A stretch of 64,000 nt of DNA from Saprospirales bacterium (lineage in GTDB: Bacteria; Bacteroidota; Bacteroidia; Chitinophagales; Saprospiraceae), in NCBI GenBank assembly GCA_016719895.1, contig JADJYG010000022.1, positions 1 through 64,000 on the forward strand, given 5' to 3'. This document shows, one piece after another, positions 27,672 to 37,641 of the stretch (the stretch's first letter is position 1; each line of letters begins with the position of its first letter). Made by a program: the position numbers and the translations under genes. The notes beneath the pieces were generated by a model. It saw only the letters and a program-made list of their open reading frames with translations, did no database searches and had not been told where the DNA came from.

Positions 27672-28262
27672 TCAATTGGAAATCTTCATGTCGGCCTCCA
27701 GGGAAACCAGGATTTCTTCGGCAATTTTTTGGTGCACGATCTTGGGTATCGAAATATTGTGATCCGTCAGCGGCACGGCAAAGGACGCCCGCACGGCCAG
27801 GCGCTGCCCCCGGATGTCGATCCGGCCTTTGATGATCCGCTCCTGTTCCACCCCATGAATGCGCAATTTTCCTTTGGCCCGCACGGGCATGCTTCCATCT
27901 TTGTTAAAATCAATTTTTTCGATCAGTTTCCCGGTAAAGGTGGCATTGGGGAAACGGCTGGTTTCAAGGTAATTTTCGTTGAAGTGCTCGCGTTGTAAAG
28001 GGCTGTTAAACCCTTCGAACGTGGCAATATCCACGATCCAGGCAAAGGATTGGTCGGAAGCGTCAACCGCTCCCCGCAGCTTGTTGCTATGGGCCTCGAT
28101 AACTTCCAGCGGAGCGTCGGATTTAAAGTTGACCCGCCCGTTGTCGGACAGGAAAACCGGCCCGGCTTTTGTCCCGGCGCCCTGCTCGGGGGCTGGGAGG
28201 TACGCTGCGGCGACCAACCAACAGGCCGTTGCGGCAGCCAAATAAAATTTATTTGCTTTCAT
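27672..28262 (-). CDS. YceI-family secreted protein
   Basis: 196 aa with an N-terminal signal segment (KFYLAAATACWLVAAAYLPA). The YceI beta-barrel lipocalin-like domain covers ~40-195: VNFKSDAPLEVIEAHSNKL, LQREHFNENYLETSRFPNAT and KLRIHGVEQERIIKGRIDI. YceI proteins bind lipid-like or isoprenoid ligands in the periplasm; the exact ligand here is unknown. The stop falls 8 bp from the MITE-like element. Confidence 0.88.
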   Translation of the reverse strand: MKANKFYLAAATACWLVAAAYLPAPEQGAGTKAGPVFLSDNGRVNFKSDAPLEVIEAHSNKLRGAVDASDQSFAWIVDIATFEGFNSPLQREHFNENYLETSRFPNATFTGKLIEKIDFNKDGSMPVRAKGKLRIHGVEQERIIKGRIDIRGQRLAVRASFAVPLTDHNISIPKIVHQKIAEEILVSLEADMKISN

Positions 28263-28454
28263 ACCGTATCGCGAGGCTGAAATTAAAATGAAACTGTAGT
28301 GTTGGGAAAAAAATGTTGCCGGGCCGGCAAAATCACCCGCTGAACGCCGCCGCTTGCCGGCTGGAGCCGCAAGAGCGCGGCTTGCACAAAAAGTGGGTTA
28401 TGCCTACCGGTTAGCTTAATTTTGACGCCTATCCTACAAAAAACCGACCGCATC

Positions 28455-28485
28455 CTTGACGGTTCGGAAAAAGACCATACCTTTG
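28455..28485 (+). promoter_or_regulatory. Promoter CTTG-N19-TACCTTTG
   Basis: CTTG at 28455-28458, 19 bp, TACCTTTG at 28478-28485, 28 bp before the small peptide gene. Only the first base of the -33 box deviates. Confidence 0.6.
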
Positions 28486-28513
28486 GGGTACACAAAAGGT
28501 TGAGCCAAGGCCT

Positions 28514-28723
28514 ATGTTTCCATTTTTCTCAAAAAAGACAGACGATTCCACCAACAAAGACCAGCCGGAAAACGCGAAAAGTCAACTCGACACGCTTCAG
28601 GAATCCATGAAGGTCCTCGAAAAAGAAGAGATGGTACGCGTAGAAGGCGGTAAGAGTGGGTCCAAGCAATTTGACCAGGTATTTAACTGGAACTCAAGTT
28701 GCGGCGGTACGATTCCGCAGTAG
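28514..28723 (+). CDS. Small double-Gly peptide, candidate RiPP or secreted peptide precursor
   Basis: 69 aa: a charged N-terminal leader (FSKKTDDSTNKDQPENAKSQ, LQESMKVLEKEEMVRVEGG) with a double glycine at 45-46. A short tail rich in Ser/Gly/Asn with one Cys follows (SSCGGTIPQ at the C-terminus). The KEEMVRVEGG pattern resembles leaders of natural-product precursors in Bacteroidota that are cut after GG by C39-type transporters. It has its own near-consensus promoter and a hairpin after the stop, which argues for a real gene. No maturation enzyme or transporter is adjacent, so the role is open. Confidence 0.6.
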   Translation: MFPFFSKKTDDSTNKDQPENAKSQLDTLQESMKVLEKEEMVRVEGGKSGSKQFDQVFNWNSSCGGTIPQ

Positions 28724-28744
28724 GGTTATTTCGTTAAGCCGTCG

Positions 28745-28778
28745 AAGCCTTCCGTTGTCATGATACAGCGGAAGGCTT
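28745..28778. terminator. Hairpin after the small peptide gene
   Basis: AAGCCTTCCG (28745-28754) pairs perfectly with CGGAAGGCTT (28769-28778), 22 bp after the stop codon; only a short T run follows. Confidence 0.5.
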
Positions 28779-28827
28779 TGCTGTATGTACAGCTCCAATG
28801 CCGTACCTTGCCCGCCATTTTATACCT

Positions 28828-29481
28828 ATGGACGACCTTTGGCAACAATTGGCGGCGGGCCTTCTGGCCACTACCTGGCTGGAATTTGCCGCCGTACTCT
28901 TCGGCATTGCCAGCGTGCTCTTTTCCCGGATGGAAAACATCTGGGTATACCCCACCGGATTGGTCAATACGACCATTTATATCTATTTGAGCGTCGTTGC
29001 CGGCTTGTACGCCGAGGCCGGCGTTAATTTTTATTACACCGTCATGAGCATCGCCGGCTGGATACTGTGGGCCCGGAAAACCGGCGGGCAAACGGCCCTG
29101 CACATTACCCGCTCTTCCTGCTCCGAATGGCAATGGACGCTCGCCTTTTTCTTCGCCTGCTGGGCCGTGTTGTACCTGCTGCTGGATCATTGGACCGACA
29201 GCACCGTGCCGCTGGCCGACGGGTTAGCCTCCGCTGCGGCCTATACCGGCATGCTGCTAATGACGCGTAAAAAACTGGAAAACTGGCTCTGGTGGATACT
29301 CACCAACCTGGCTGCCATGCCCCTCTATTTTTTCAAGGGATTTGTTTTTACGGCTTTCCAATACGCCGTTTTTCTCCTGCTTGCCGTGTCGGGCTACATC
29401 GGATGGCGGCGGAAACTGGCCGGCTCCGCTACCCTTCCAGCAACATCAGCGCCAGCCAGGCAAACGGAAGCACAAAAATAA
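28828..29481 (+). CDS. pnuC: Nicotinamide riboside transporter PnuC
   Basis: 217-aa inner-membrane protein for uptake of nicotinamide riboside (NAD precursor). Start taken at MDDLWQQLAAGLL; an ATG ten codons upstream lies in the promoter region. Multiple hydrophobic helices with the family blocks LEFAAVLFGIASVLFSRMEN, WVYPTGLVNTTIYIYL, GWILWARK, and ENWLWWILTNLAAMPLYFFK near the end. A weak promoter (TTTG at 28777, TACCTTGC at 28804) lies just upstream. The last 53 bp overlap the convergent cdsA gene. Confidence 0.9.
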   Translation: MDDLWQQLAAGLLATTWLEFAAVLFGIASVLFSRMENIWVYPTGLVNTTIYIYLSVVAGLYAEAGVNFYYTVMSIAGWILWARKTGGQTALHITRSSCSEWQWTLAFFFACWAVLYLLLDHWTDSTVPLADGLASAAAYTGMLLMTRKKLENWLWWILTNLAAMPLYFFKGFVFTAFQYAVFLLLAVSGYIGWRRKLAGSATLPATSAPARQTEAQK

Positions 29482-30313
29482 AGGAGTCGAAACGGTCGAG
29501 CAGACCGCCATGCCCCGGCAGCAGGGCGCCCGAATCCTTGATGCGGATACTGCGTTTGAGCATCGATTCCACCAGGTCGCCCAAAGTGCCGAACACCGCT
29601 ACACAACCAGCCAGGAGCAGCCATTCAGCCGTGCCAAAATCGGGAATCCAGCGCGAGAGCAATAAGGCGATCAGAAAGGTGCAAAGGATGCCACCCAGGG
29701 TGCCCTCCCAGGTTTTTTTAGGCGAAATCCGGCTGAAGAAGGGCGTTTTGCCAATCCGGGAGCCAATCAGGTAGGCCATGGTATCATTCGTCCAGGTGAG
29801 TAAAAGCAAGCCGAATACCCGCAACGGCGCATAATTGTCATGCCAGTACGAAATGGTAATCAACAAGGCAAATGGTACGCCCACGTACACGACCCCAAGC
29901 AAATAATGTCCGATGTTGGTAAACGGCTGATCCGATTTCAGGAACAATTCCAGGGTGAACAATAAAAAGACAAAAAGCAACAACAGGATGATGGCCATGA
30001 GAATCGGACTGACGTTGTCCGATATTTCCGCGACAAAAAGGTAGGGATGGAATTGCGCCCCTGCCGGTACGGGTAAAAACAGGTTGAACAGCTTACTGCC
30101 ATATACCAGAAAGGGCAGGGCGCCCAGTGTGGTTCCCATAACTTTCCGCCAGCGGAGGTAGCTGTTTTCGGCGCTGAACAGCAGCCCCATCAGCTCCCAC
30201 AAACAGCCCCCGGTAATCAGCGCGAACAGTACATAAAATGCCTTGGCGCCGCCAAATACGCCGCCAAGCATGGCGATGACAAAAATAGCGGCCGATATAG
30301 CCCGTTGTTTCAT
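29429..30313 (-). CDS. cdsA: Phosphatidate cytidylyltransferase
   Basis: 294-aa integral membrane enzyme making CDP-diacylglycerol, the branch point of phospholipid synthesis. Many hydrophobic helices; the signature region SPKKTWEGTLGGILCTFL (~194-211) and the C-terminal catalytic block LVESMLKRSIRIKDSGALLP followed by GHGGLLDRFDS match the CdsA family pattern. Its 3' end overlaps pnuC by 53 bp on the opposite strand. Followed upstream by the membrane hydrolase in the same direction (26 bp gap). Confidence 0.93.
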   Translation of the reverse strand: MKQRAISAAIFVIAMLGGVFGGAKAFYVLFALITGGCLWELMGLLFSAENSYLRWRKVMGTTLGALPFLVYGSKLFNLFLPVPAGAQFHPYLFVAEISDNVSPILMAIILLLLFVFLLFTLELFLKSDQPFTNIGHYLLGVVYVGVPFALLITISYWHDNYAPLRVFGLLLLTWTNDTMAYLIGSRIGKTPFFSRISPKKTWEGTLGGILCTFLIALLLSRWIPDFGTAEWLLLAGCVAVFGTLGDLVESMLKRSIRIKDSGALLPGHGGLLDRFDSFIFVLPFAWLALMLLEG

Positions 30314-30339
30314 GGACGAGATTTAAAATTTGATCAGGA

Positions 30340-31587
30340 TTACTTCCCATTACAGGGCACGCCTTGTATTTTTTGCCATAATTCAGAAATGGACGCTTTA
30401 AACGCCTCCGGACCCTGCGGGGCCCGGTTCCGCTGGTAGATGTCCCAGGCCCCCTGTTCGTTTTTATACAACAGAAACGGGAATACGTAATTTTCATCCT
30501 TCAGGGTATCGCCTAATAAACCGAAGCGCAAGTCGTTCACCTGCACGGTATCTGGCCCACGCGGCACTACATCGTAGTAGCCGTTGGTAAACCAGCGCAG
30601 GAAGCGGTATGCCTTGTCGTCGTACGGGACCTGCTCCAGCAAATGGCGGTTTTTGGGCAGCGTCGAGATTTTGTCAAAACCGGGCCGGCAATCGCTGAAA
30701 CTCGCCATGCCGTAATACATAGCCGTATCGCCTTCCGCTACGCCGTACCAAACAATGTTATTCAGAATACTCGGGCCGGTCATATACCGCTGGTAGCGGA
30801 TTTCCTTCGACTGAAGCGCCTGCTCGAACAGGCGGCCTGCCTGATGCTTATGCCAGCAGGTGTAACCCAGGTAGCCGCAGCCCCACAATATACCGGCCCA
30901 GCTCAGGTACCGCCGGATGTTCGTCGTGCGCTCGAACCGCGCGGCCACTACCAGGCACAACCCGAAGGGTACCGTGTAGACGGGGTCCACCACCGATACG
31001 GTGGTCCATTGCACGCGCAGGTCGGAAAAGGGCTGCCAGATCTGGGTGCCGAAGTTGGTAAAACAATCGAGGATCGGGTGGGTGAAAATACTCCAGAAAA
31101 ACAGGGCCACCCAGGTCAGGTAGGGCGCCTGCACCTCGCTCAGGTCGCGCCGCCAGTAGTCCTTCCACAAGCGCCAGGTAAACCAGGCGCCCAACAGCAG
31201 GGTGGGAACAAAAACATACCAGATGAGCCCTTCGCCGAGGATAATGGGGATAAAATTGAGGCCCGCAGCGGCGCCCAGGAAAAAGACCAGCCAGATCAGC
31301 ATGGCCGCCAGCTTATATCCCCGAAGCTGGTATACGCCCTGGCTGTAAAACCACATGGTCAGCCGGGCCAGTATCCAGGGCATCACTGCGGCAAATACCA
31401 TCGAGTGCATAAAACCCCGGTGGAATGCCATGGCTGCCATGCGGTCCGTAAACAGTTCGGCCACGACGTCCAGGTCCGGGATGGTGCCGCCGATAGCGCC
31501 CCACATCATGGCGCGGTTGCCCAATTTGCGGCCGGCCACCGCTTCGCCACAGGCGGCGCCGAGTACGATCTGGGTGAGGGAGTCCAT
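30340..31587 (-). CDS. Membrane-bound metal-dependent hydrolase (YdjM/DUF457 family)
   Basis: 415 aa. Starts MDSLTQIVLGAACGEAVAGR, then IGGTIPDLDVVAELF and MAFHRGFMHSMVFAAVM: the Asp and His residues are the family's metal-binding set. About five membrane helices follow in the first half (LAAMLIWLVFFLGAAAGLNF and others) and a His in FTHPILDCFTNFGTQ; the C-terminal ~150 residues are soluble. Physiological substrate unknown. Begins 1 bp after the stop of the upstream secreted protein gene, so the two are co-transcribed. Confidence 0.82.
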   Translation of the reverse strand: MDSLTQIVLGAACGEAVAGRKLGNRAMMWGAIGGTIPDLDVVAELFTDRMAAMAFHRGFMHSMVFAAVMPWILARLTMWFYSQGVYQLRGYKLAAMLIWLVFFLGAAAGLNFIPIILGEGLIWYVFVPTLLLGAWFTWRLWKDYWRRDLSEVQAPYLTWVALFFWSIFTHPILDCFTNFGTQIWQPFSDLRVQWTTVSVVDPVYTVPFGLCLVVAARFERTTNIRRYLSWAGILWGCGYLGYTCWHKHQAGRLFEQALQSKEIRYQRYMTGPSILNNIVWYGVAEGDTAMYYGMASFSDCRPGFDKISTLPKNRHLLEQVPYDDKAYRFLRWFTNGYYDVVPRGPDTVQVNDLRFGLLGDTLKDENYVFPFLLYKNEQGAWDIYQRNRAPQGPEAFKASISELWQKIQGVPCNGK

Positions 31588-31588
31588 A

Positions 31589-32137
31589 TTATTGTTTCTT
31601 CAAAACAGCGCGTTGAAAAAAGCTGAACGGAAAGGTTTGTACTTCCGGAATGACCTCGTCGCCCTGCTTCGTATTGCCGGTGGTGCTCACGGCGGCTTCT
31701 TTTCCGGAATACACCTCGAAAAGCATCTCCCCGCCGCGCAGCTCATAGGTGCACAACACCCGGTTGCCCTGAACCGTAAACCAGCACAAAAATTTGGGGC
31801 CGCACAAATAACTATCCAGCACAATGCCGTTTTTTTCATCCACCCGCCAGACGCCTTTTTCCGGCGCCACCGGCGCCAGCTCGTAAGGCCGCCAATCCTG
31901 TTCCCTGGAGCCGTATACCAACCCGAAAGTGTACCGGCCGGAGGTGGACGTATCGATCTTTTGGATTTCTACCCACATCGGCACCGACGCTGTTTTTTCC
32001 CTGGTGTTGTAGATGTCCAAAGTACCGTGCCAATGGCCGGCCCAGGCGGCTGGGAAGGCCAGGGTATCGCTGTTTTGAGCGCTGGCGAGGGCTTGAAGCA
32101 GGATAAAAAAGCAGTGAAGAGGAAAGAGTTTGTACAT
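31589..32137 (-). CDS. Secreted protein of unknown function
   Basis: 182 aa from MYKLFPLHCFFILLQALASA, a signal peptide; two upstream codons are also open. The mature part is a single beta-rich domain (AWAGHWHGTLDIYN, MWVEIQKIDTSTSGRYTF, LDSYLCGPKFLCWFTVQGN). I recognise no named family. One base pair separates its stop from the start of the membrane hydrolase gene, and it is divergent from the DUF4153 gene. Confidence 0.75.
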   Translation of the reverse strand: MYKLFPLHCFFILLQALASAQNSDTLAFPAAWAGHWHGTLDIYNTREKTASVPMWVEIQKIDTSTSGRYTFGLVYGSREQDWRPYELAPVAPEKGVWRVDEKNGIVLDSYLCGPKFLCWFTVQGNRVLCTYELRGGEMLFEVYSGKEAAVSTTGNTKQGDEVIPEVQTFPFSFFQRAVLKKQ

Positions 32138-32170
32138 TACCACGCATTTCAGGCTGCAAAACTAATATTT

Positions 32171-33967
32171 ATGGCGATCAAACTTCCTTCCCTTTCGCTG
32201 TTGCTCCAGGCCTTTTTGGGCGTTATCGTTCGTTTCCCGTCCACGATGGTTTGTGCCGCCGCCGGTGTCGGCGCTTTGATGATCGTGTTCGAACGCAATG
32301 CCGGTGAAGATACGGATAGCCTGGTCAAAACCTGGATGATGGCGCAAATCGGCCTGGCCCTGTGCACTGGCCTGACGGTGTGGGCCGAATCACGGTCCTG
32401 GGCCGGGTGGCGCATCTGGGCGCTACAGGCGCTCGGGTTGCTCGCCCTGGGCGGCTATTATTTTCTTTTCGACCTGGATGCGCCGGCCCTGGAGATCGTT
32501 GATCTGCCGCGGTACCTCGGCCTGCTGGCCGTGGCGCACCTGCTCGTGGCGGCAGCGCCGTACTTCAACCGGCTGCCCGTAGCCGATTTTTGGGAATACA
32601 ACAAGCAGTTGTTCGCCAATTTTGTCGTAGGCGCCGTGTATACGATCATCCTTTTTTCCGGATTGTCGCTCGCCTTGCTGGCGGTGAACGAACTCTTCAA
32701 CCTGGGCATTCAGGATAAAATGTACGCACACCTGTTTGCCCTGCTGGCAGGTATCTTCCAAACGGCGTTTTTTCTGCACCACCTGCCCCTGGCGTTTGCG
32801 TTTTCCGACCGGGAAAGAGCTTATAATGTGGTTTTCAGGAACCTTTGCCAGTATATTCTCATCCCGATCGTGGGGCTCTATTTCCTGATCCTGTACGCCT
32901 ATTCGATTAAAATACTCGTCACCTGGAGCCTCCCGCACGGCTGGGTGTCGTCGCTGGTGCTGGGTTTTTCCGTGGCGGGTATTTTCACCTACCTGATCAA
33001 TTATTTGCTGCCAGAGTATTCTGGTAGCAAGATCGTTCAGGCCTACCGCAAGTGGTTCTGGTGGGTATTGCTGCCGATGGTCGGGCTGCTATTTGTGGCC
33101 ATTGGGCGGCGTATTGCCGATTACGGCATTACCGAGGCGCGGTTCTATGTGGCGCATGCCGGCGTATGGCTTCTGGCGATGTGCGCGTATTTTTTAAAAT
33201 CGAAAACCGACAATATCAAATTCATACCGGTCTCGCTGGCGCTTTTTATCCTGGTGGCCGTATTGGGCCCCTTCACGGCATTCCGGGTGGCCCGGCTGAA
33301 CCAGACGGACGTGCTGCGCGCCCTGCTGGAGAAAAACGGCTGCTTTGACGGCGGTACGCTCCGGCCCGCCGCCAAACCCGCCCCGGCGGAAGACGCCGAA
33401 CGCATCCGGTCCTGCCTGACCTTCCTGGAGCGCCGCGATGCCCTGGGGCATATCGCGCCTTGGTTCCCCCTGCCACTGGATTCGATTGCGCCCGACCCCG
33501 GCAAACCGTACGCGTTCACCCGGGCCAATGCCCTGGCCGATTGGCTCCAGGTGCTGCCGGAAAGTGAAACGGCCTTTGTCCAGCGGCTCGTTTCGGTGTA
33601 TCCCCGGCAGCCGCAGCCCCTGGCCGGCAATATCGCCGGCTACCGGATGTTTTACCGGCTCGAGCTGTACAACCAGATATTGCCGGGTCACAACGCGCCG
33701 CTCGCCCGGTTTTCCGACAGCCGGAAATTTCTCCTGCTGCTCCATACCGCCGGCAAAATACCGGTGGATTCTTTCGACCTGACGCCCCTCATGCGGCAGT
33801 GGAAAACCGCGGCCGGAACGGACGATTTTTATGCCATGCCCGACAGCGCCGGGGTGTTTGAGTTGCGCAGCAAAAAATCGGCAGGCCGGCTCTACCTGCA
33901 CGAGGCCCGCTTCGATGCACTGAAGATGCAGATGGAGAGTATGAACGGGGTGTTGTTTGTGAAGTGA
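32171..33967 (+). CDS. DUF4153 polytopic membrane protein
   Basis: 598 aa from MAIKLPSLSLLLQAFLG; the long upstream extension of the frame is antisense to neighbouring genes. About a dozen hydrophobic segments in the first 380 residues (NFVVGAVYTIILFSGLSLAL, FRNLCQYILIPIVGLYFLIL, FSVAGIFTYLINYLLPEYSG) match the DUF4153 family common in Bacteroidota. The last ~210 residues form a soluble domain (LRPAAKPAPAEDAERIRSCL, GYRMFYRLELYNQILPG). Function unknown. Confidence 0.85.
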   Translation: MAIKLPSLSLLLQAFLGVIVRFPSTMVCAAAGVGALMIVFERNAGEDTDSLVKTWMMAQIGLALCTGLTVWAESRSWAGWRIWALQALGLLALGGYYFLFDLDAPALEIVDLPRYLGLLAVAHLLVAAAPYFNRLPVADFWEYNKQLFANFVVGAVYTIILFSGLSLALLAVNELFNLGIQDKMYAHLFALLAGIFQTAFFLHHLPLAFAFSDRERAYNVVFRNLCQYILIPIVGLYFLILYAYSIKILVTWSLPHGWVSSLVLGFSVAGIFTYLINYLLPEYSGSKIVQAYRKWFWWVLLPMVGLLFVAIGRRIADYGITEARFYVAHAGVWLLAMCAYFLKSKTDNIKFIPVSLALFILVAVLGPFTAFRVARLNQTDVLRALLEKNGCFDGGTLRPAAKPAPAEDAERIRSCLTFLERRDALGHIAPWFPLPLDSIAPDPGKPYAFTRANALADWLQVLPESETAFVQRLVSVYPRQPQPLAGNIAGYRMFYRLELYNQILPGHNAPLARFSDSRKFLLLLHTAGKIPVDSFDLTPLMRQWKTAAGTDDFYAMPDSAGVFELRSKKSAGRLYLHEARFDALKMQMESMNGVLFVK

Positions 33968-34298
33968 TATCCTGTTGATTTCAGGAAATCAGATTACCTG
34001 ATTATTGATTTTGATGTGTCCGCAGCCAACAGCCCTGCCGTGCTGCCAACCGCAACAACAATGTCGGCTTTCGCCTGGCCGCGTCCTTGCAGCGCACAGG
34101 AAAGCCGGTCGGCATCCACTGAACAGGCAATGCTCCTGTTCCCGACCTGTCGGTCGGGACGAAAAGGCGCCCGACTTTTCCGCCGGGCGTATGGAGCGGT
34201 AGTGCTGGTAGGGAGCCATGGGTTTGGCGCGCCGAACGCTCTACCGCTCGTTTTTTCGCGGCTTTTTTGTAAATTTATGCGATGAAACACCCCGCGCC
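33968..34298. other. Intergenic region with hairpins, no gene
   Basis: No convincing coding sequence. TCCCGACC/GGTCGGGA forms a tight hairpin at 34140-34159. GAGCGGTAG (34194-34202) pairs with CTACCGCTC (34240-34248) and is followed by six T, a possible terminator of the DUF4153 transcript. Confidence 0.5.
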
Positions 34299-34431
34299 AT
34301 GGGTGATCTGCTGGAAAAATTCGAAATGCTCGACCCGGAGGGCAAACAACAACTGCTCGACTATCTGGATTTTTTGCTGACCCGGAAAAAAATCCCAGGC
34401 CTTTCAATTACAAGGCTTAATTCTCTTGTGA
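34299..34431 (+). pseudogene. Tiny DUF2281-like gene, frameshifted at a poly-A run
   Basis: Starts MGDLLEKFEMLDPEGKQQLL, continuing DYLDFLLTRKK, the helix pattern of DUF2281/VapB-like small proteins (LLEK...LPPEKQQEVLDFIEFLL). After seven A (34386-34392) the frame runs on into the next gene. With six A it would end SQAFQLQGLILL at TGA 34429-34431, 12 bp before the M1 peptidase start. So either one base is wrong here or the gene is broken. If real, it is probably co-transcribed with the peptidase; antitoxin function is only a possibility. Confidence 0.45.
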
Positions 34432-34443
34432 ACAAACCTGCGC

Positions 34444-37400
34444 ATGTCCAACCGCCTGTTTTTTATCCTCCTCCTCCCCGCCGCCCTCGCCGCCCAAACC
34501 CCTTACTTCCAGCAGGAAGTCAACTACCAGATCGAGGCCGCGCTCAACGACCGCAACCACACACTCGATGCGCACATCCGCATCGGGTACACCAACCACT
34601 CGCCCGATACCCTGCGCGACATCTGGATGCACCTCTGGGCCAACGCCTACCAAAACCGCCAAACGGCGTTCTGCCGGCAAAAACTGCGCGACGGCAGCGC
34701 CCGCTTTTATTTTGCCCCCGACAGCACGCTGGGCTATTTTCAGGGCATCGATTTTCAGGTGGACGGCCAAAAAGTCGCCTGGCGTATCGACCCAGACAAC
34801 CCCGATATTGCCGTACTCACCCTGCCCCAACCCTTGCCGCCGGGCGGGCAGGCCGTCATTGAAACGCCGTTTTTTCTGAAAATCCCCGCCTCCTTTTCCC
34901 GCCTGGGTCACGTGAAAACGTCGTACCAGATGACCCAGTGGTATCCGAAACCCGCCGTGTACGACGCCTGGGGCTGGCACGCCATGCCGTATCTCGACAT
35001 GGGCGAGTTTTACTCCGAATTTGGCGCCTTTGACGTGCAGATCACCCTGCCCGAAAACTATGTGGTGGGCGCCACGGGCGTGCTGATGACCGAGTCGGAG
35101 CGCGCTTTTTTACAGCAAAAAGAAGCCGAAACCCGCGCGGAAATGGCCCGGCGCGACCGGCTGTTGTCTAAGGAAGACAAAGCCGCGGCCCGCAAAGCGC
35201 CCTTCCCGCCGTCCGCCACAACGACCAAGACCCTGCACTTCGCTGCCGAACGGGTGCACGATTTTGCCTGGTTTGCCGACAAGCGCTTTTTTGTTCTCAA
35301 AGACACCGCCCGCCTGGCCAGCGGCGCCGCCGTCGATTGCTGGGCGATGTTTACCGCCGAGGATTTCGATCTCTGGCGCAAAGGCGCTTTCTATGTGCGC
35401 CGTGCCGTGGAGTTTTACTCCCAAAACGTGGGCGCATACCCCTGGCCGCAAGCCACGGCCGTGCACAGCGCGCTGAGCGCCGGCGGCGGCATGGAATACC
35501 CCATGATCACCGTCATCGGCAACTCCGGCAATGCCAAGGGCCTCGACGAGGTAATCACGCACGAGGTAGGCCACAACTGGTTTTACGGCATCCTCGCCAG
35601 CAACGAACGCGACCACGCCTGGATGGACGAAGGCCTCAATTCCTATTACGAACACCGCTACATGCTCCAATACTACGGCAGCGGCGGCTTGAGCGATTTT
35701 TTGCCCAAATGGGCCTTCGATCCGTCCGAGTCGGGCGCTATCGGGGAGAACGGCTGCCTCATGCTGGCTCGCGAAGGCGCCGACACGCCGCCGGATACGC
35801 CGGCCGACGATTTTTGGACCATCGCCTACGGCTTGCAAGTGTACATGAAAACGGCCATCTGCCTCGAATGGCTGGAGCGCTCGCTGGGCAAGGCGCGTTT
35901 CGACCAGGCCATGCAAGCGTATTACAACCAGTGGAAATTCCGGCACCCCTATCCAGCCGACCTGCGCCGGGCCTGGCAGGAGGCCGGCCTGGAAGCGGAC
36001 TGGTTTTTCGAAGCCATGCAAACGCGCCGCCGCTTCGATATGGCGCTTAAAAAAGCGGTACACACGCCGGAAGGCTACCGGCTGACCGTAAAAAACGCGG
36101 GCAACCTGCCGGCGCCCTACAGCATTTCGGCGCTGCGGGCCGGCCGGCCGGTCGAAACGGTGTGGTACCCGGCGCTGCAGGGGAAAACGGCCGCCGTGGC
36201 CTTCCCGGACGTGCCTGCCGACGCCTTTGTGCTCGACTACGGGCGTGCGGCACTCGATATCAACCGCAAAAACAACAGCCGCCGAACCAGCGGGCTGTTG
36301 CCCGGCCTCGAACCGCTGCGCGTGCGCCTGCTGGCGCCGGTGGAGCAGCCCGCCCGTTCGCAGCTGGGCATTCTGCCCTGGCTGGGCTGGAACAACTACG
36401 ACAAGGCCCTGGTAGGCGCCATTTTGTATAACCCGCCGTTTCCAGCCCGCCGGTTTCAGTATTTCCTGCTGCCCGGCTACGGTATCGGATCGAAGCGCCT
36501 GGCCGGCCTGGCCGACCTGCGGTTCAAGTTGTTGCCCGGCGGCTGGTTGCCCAAGGTAGTGGTTGGGCTGAATGCCAAAACCTATGATTACGACAACAAC
36601 CCGACCGACGGTTTCCACCTGCGGTTTTACCGCCTGATGCCGCTGCTGCGCGCGTCGCTGCGGAGCGGATCGCCGTCGTTTGATCACGAGCTGGGTTTTC
36701 GCGTATTATTTATCGGTAAGGAAGAAGCGCGATATGGCCCCGATGGCTTTCTGGGCATAACCCGTCAACATGCCGCCATTTACGAAGCGCGCTATGAGGC
36801 CCGGCAGCGCAAATTGCCCAATCCGTACCAGTGGTCGGCCGCGCTCGAACGGCAAAACTACCGGACGCCCACCGATCAGCCGGCGCATTACCTGCGCGGG
36901 ATGCTGGAGTGGAAGCAGCAGTTTTTCTACCAGCCCAGCCGGAAGATAACTACCCGCCTGTTTACCGGTTATTTCCTGGAAAATACCCAGCGGCGATCCG
37001 GCAATCTGGCGACCAACGATCTGTCAGACGACGGCGCGCGGGCGTCGTTTGCCCTCAACCCGCAGGGCTTCAACGATTACCGTTTCGACCAGGTATTTCT
37101 GGGTCGCTCCGAAGACGGCGGCTTCCTGGCGCGGCAGGTCAGTCAAACGGAAGGCGGCTTTAAAACGGCTTTCGGCAGTCCGTTTGCCAATACTACAGGC
37201 AATTCAAACAACTTTATCCTGGCCCTTAACCTGAAAGCCGACCTGCCCTTCCGCTTGCCCTTGCGCATTCCGCTCAAACCCTACTTCGATATCGGGTATT
37301 TCGACGATGCCACGCCGTTGGGAAGTAGCCGGCCGCTGAAGGAGCAACTGCTCTGGAGCGGCGGACTGATGCTGGAATTCCTGAATGGCGGCCTGGAAGT

Positions 37401-37541
37401 GTACTTCCCGTGGCGCATGCCCGGCTGCTGCGCGACCGCTACACCGAAGTATCGGGGAGAAACTACCTGCGGCAAGTTTCGTGGAGCATCCGGATCGGGC
37501 GCGTCGCGCCGATGGATGTGATCCAAAAACTGGCGAACTGA
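34444..37541 (+). CDS. M1-family metallopeptidase with C-terminal beta domain, frameshifted near the end
   Basis: Secreted zinc aminopeptidase-like protein: signal peptide MSNRLFFILLLPAALAA, an M1 N-terminal beta domain, and the catalytic domain with HEVGH at 373-377 and the third zinc ligand Glu396 in WMDEGLNSYYEH, the exact HExxH-x18-E spacing. AGGGMEYPMI stands where M1 enzymes have GAMEN. Residues ~610-1025 are beta-strand rich, like an outer-membrane barrel. In the given frame the protein ends wrongly at 37521 (MPGCCATATP...). One extra C after 37407-37409 restores LEVYFPVAHARLLRDRYTEV and a natural end APMDVIQKLAN at 37539-37541. Confidence 0.85.
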
Positions 37542-37641
37542 GGCTGATCGGATAGGGTTTTGCCTCTTTCGGAGGCGGTTGGGACATGATTTTTTCCTCC
37601 GTAGAGTACTTGGGACAGGATTAACATGATTTTGCCTCCTT
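37542..37641. repeat. AATCCTG-type repeat words, no gene
   Basis: Contains GGGACA(T/GG)GATT words (37580-37632) of the same type as at 3.5 and 9.3 kb, just before the larger repeat. Confidence 0.4.

Noticed and set aside
27533..27832. Open frame running through the 159-bp element
   Set aside because: It starts inside the MITE-like element and crosses the YceI stop antisense; nothing protein-like.
28828..29481. pnuC considered as part of the candidate NAD-linked conflict system
   Set aside because: It is about 16 kb from the SIR2-TIR gene with many unrelated genes between; NAD salvage is ordinary housekeeping.
33994..34407. 137-codon minus-strand frame in the gap before the M1 peptidase
   Set aside because: Low-complexity Arg/Ala/Ser composition, crosses two hairpins, and resembles no protein family known to me.
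35110..36687. 525-codon minus-strand frame
   Set aside because: Antisense to the M1 peptidase, which has exact zinc-site spacing.
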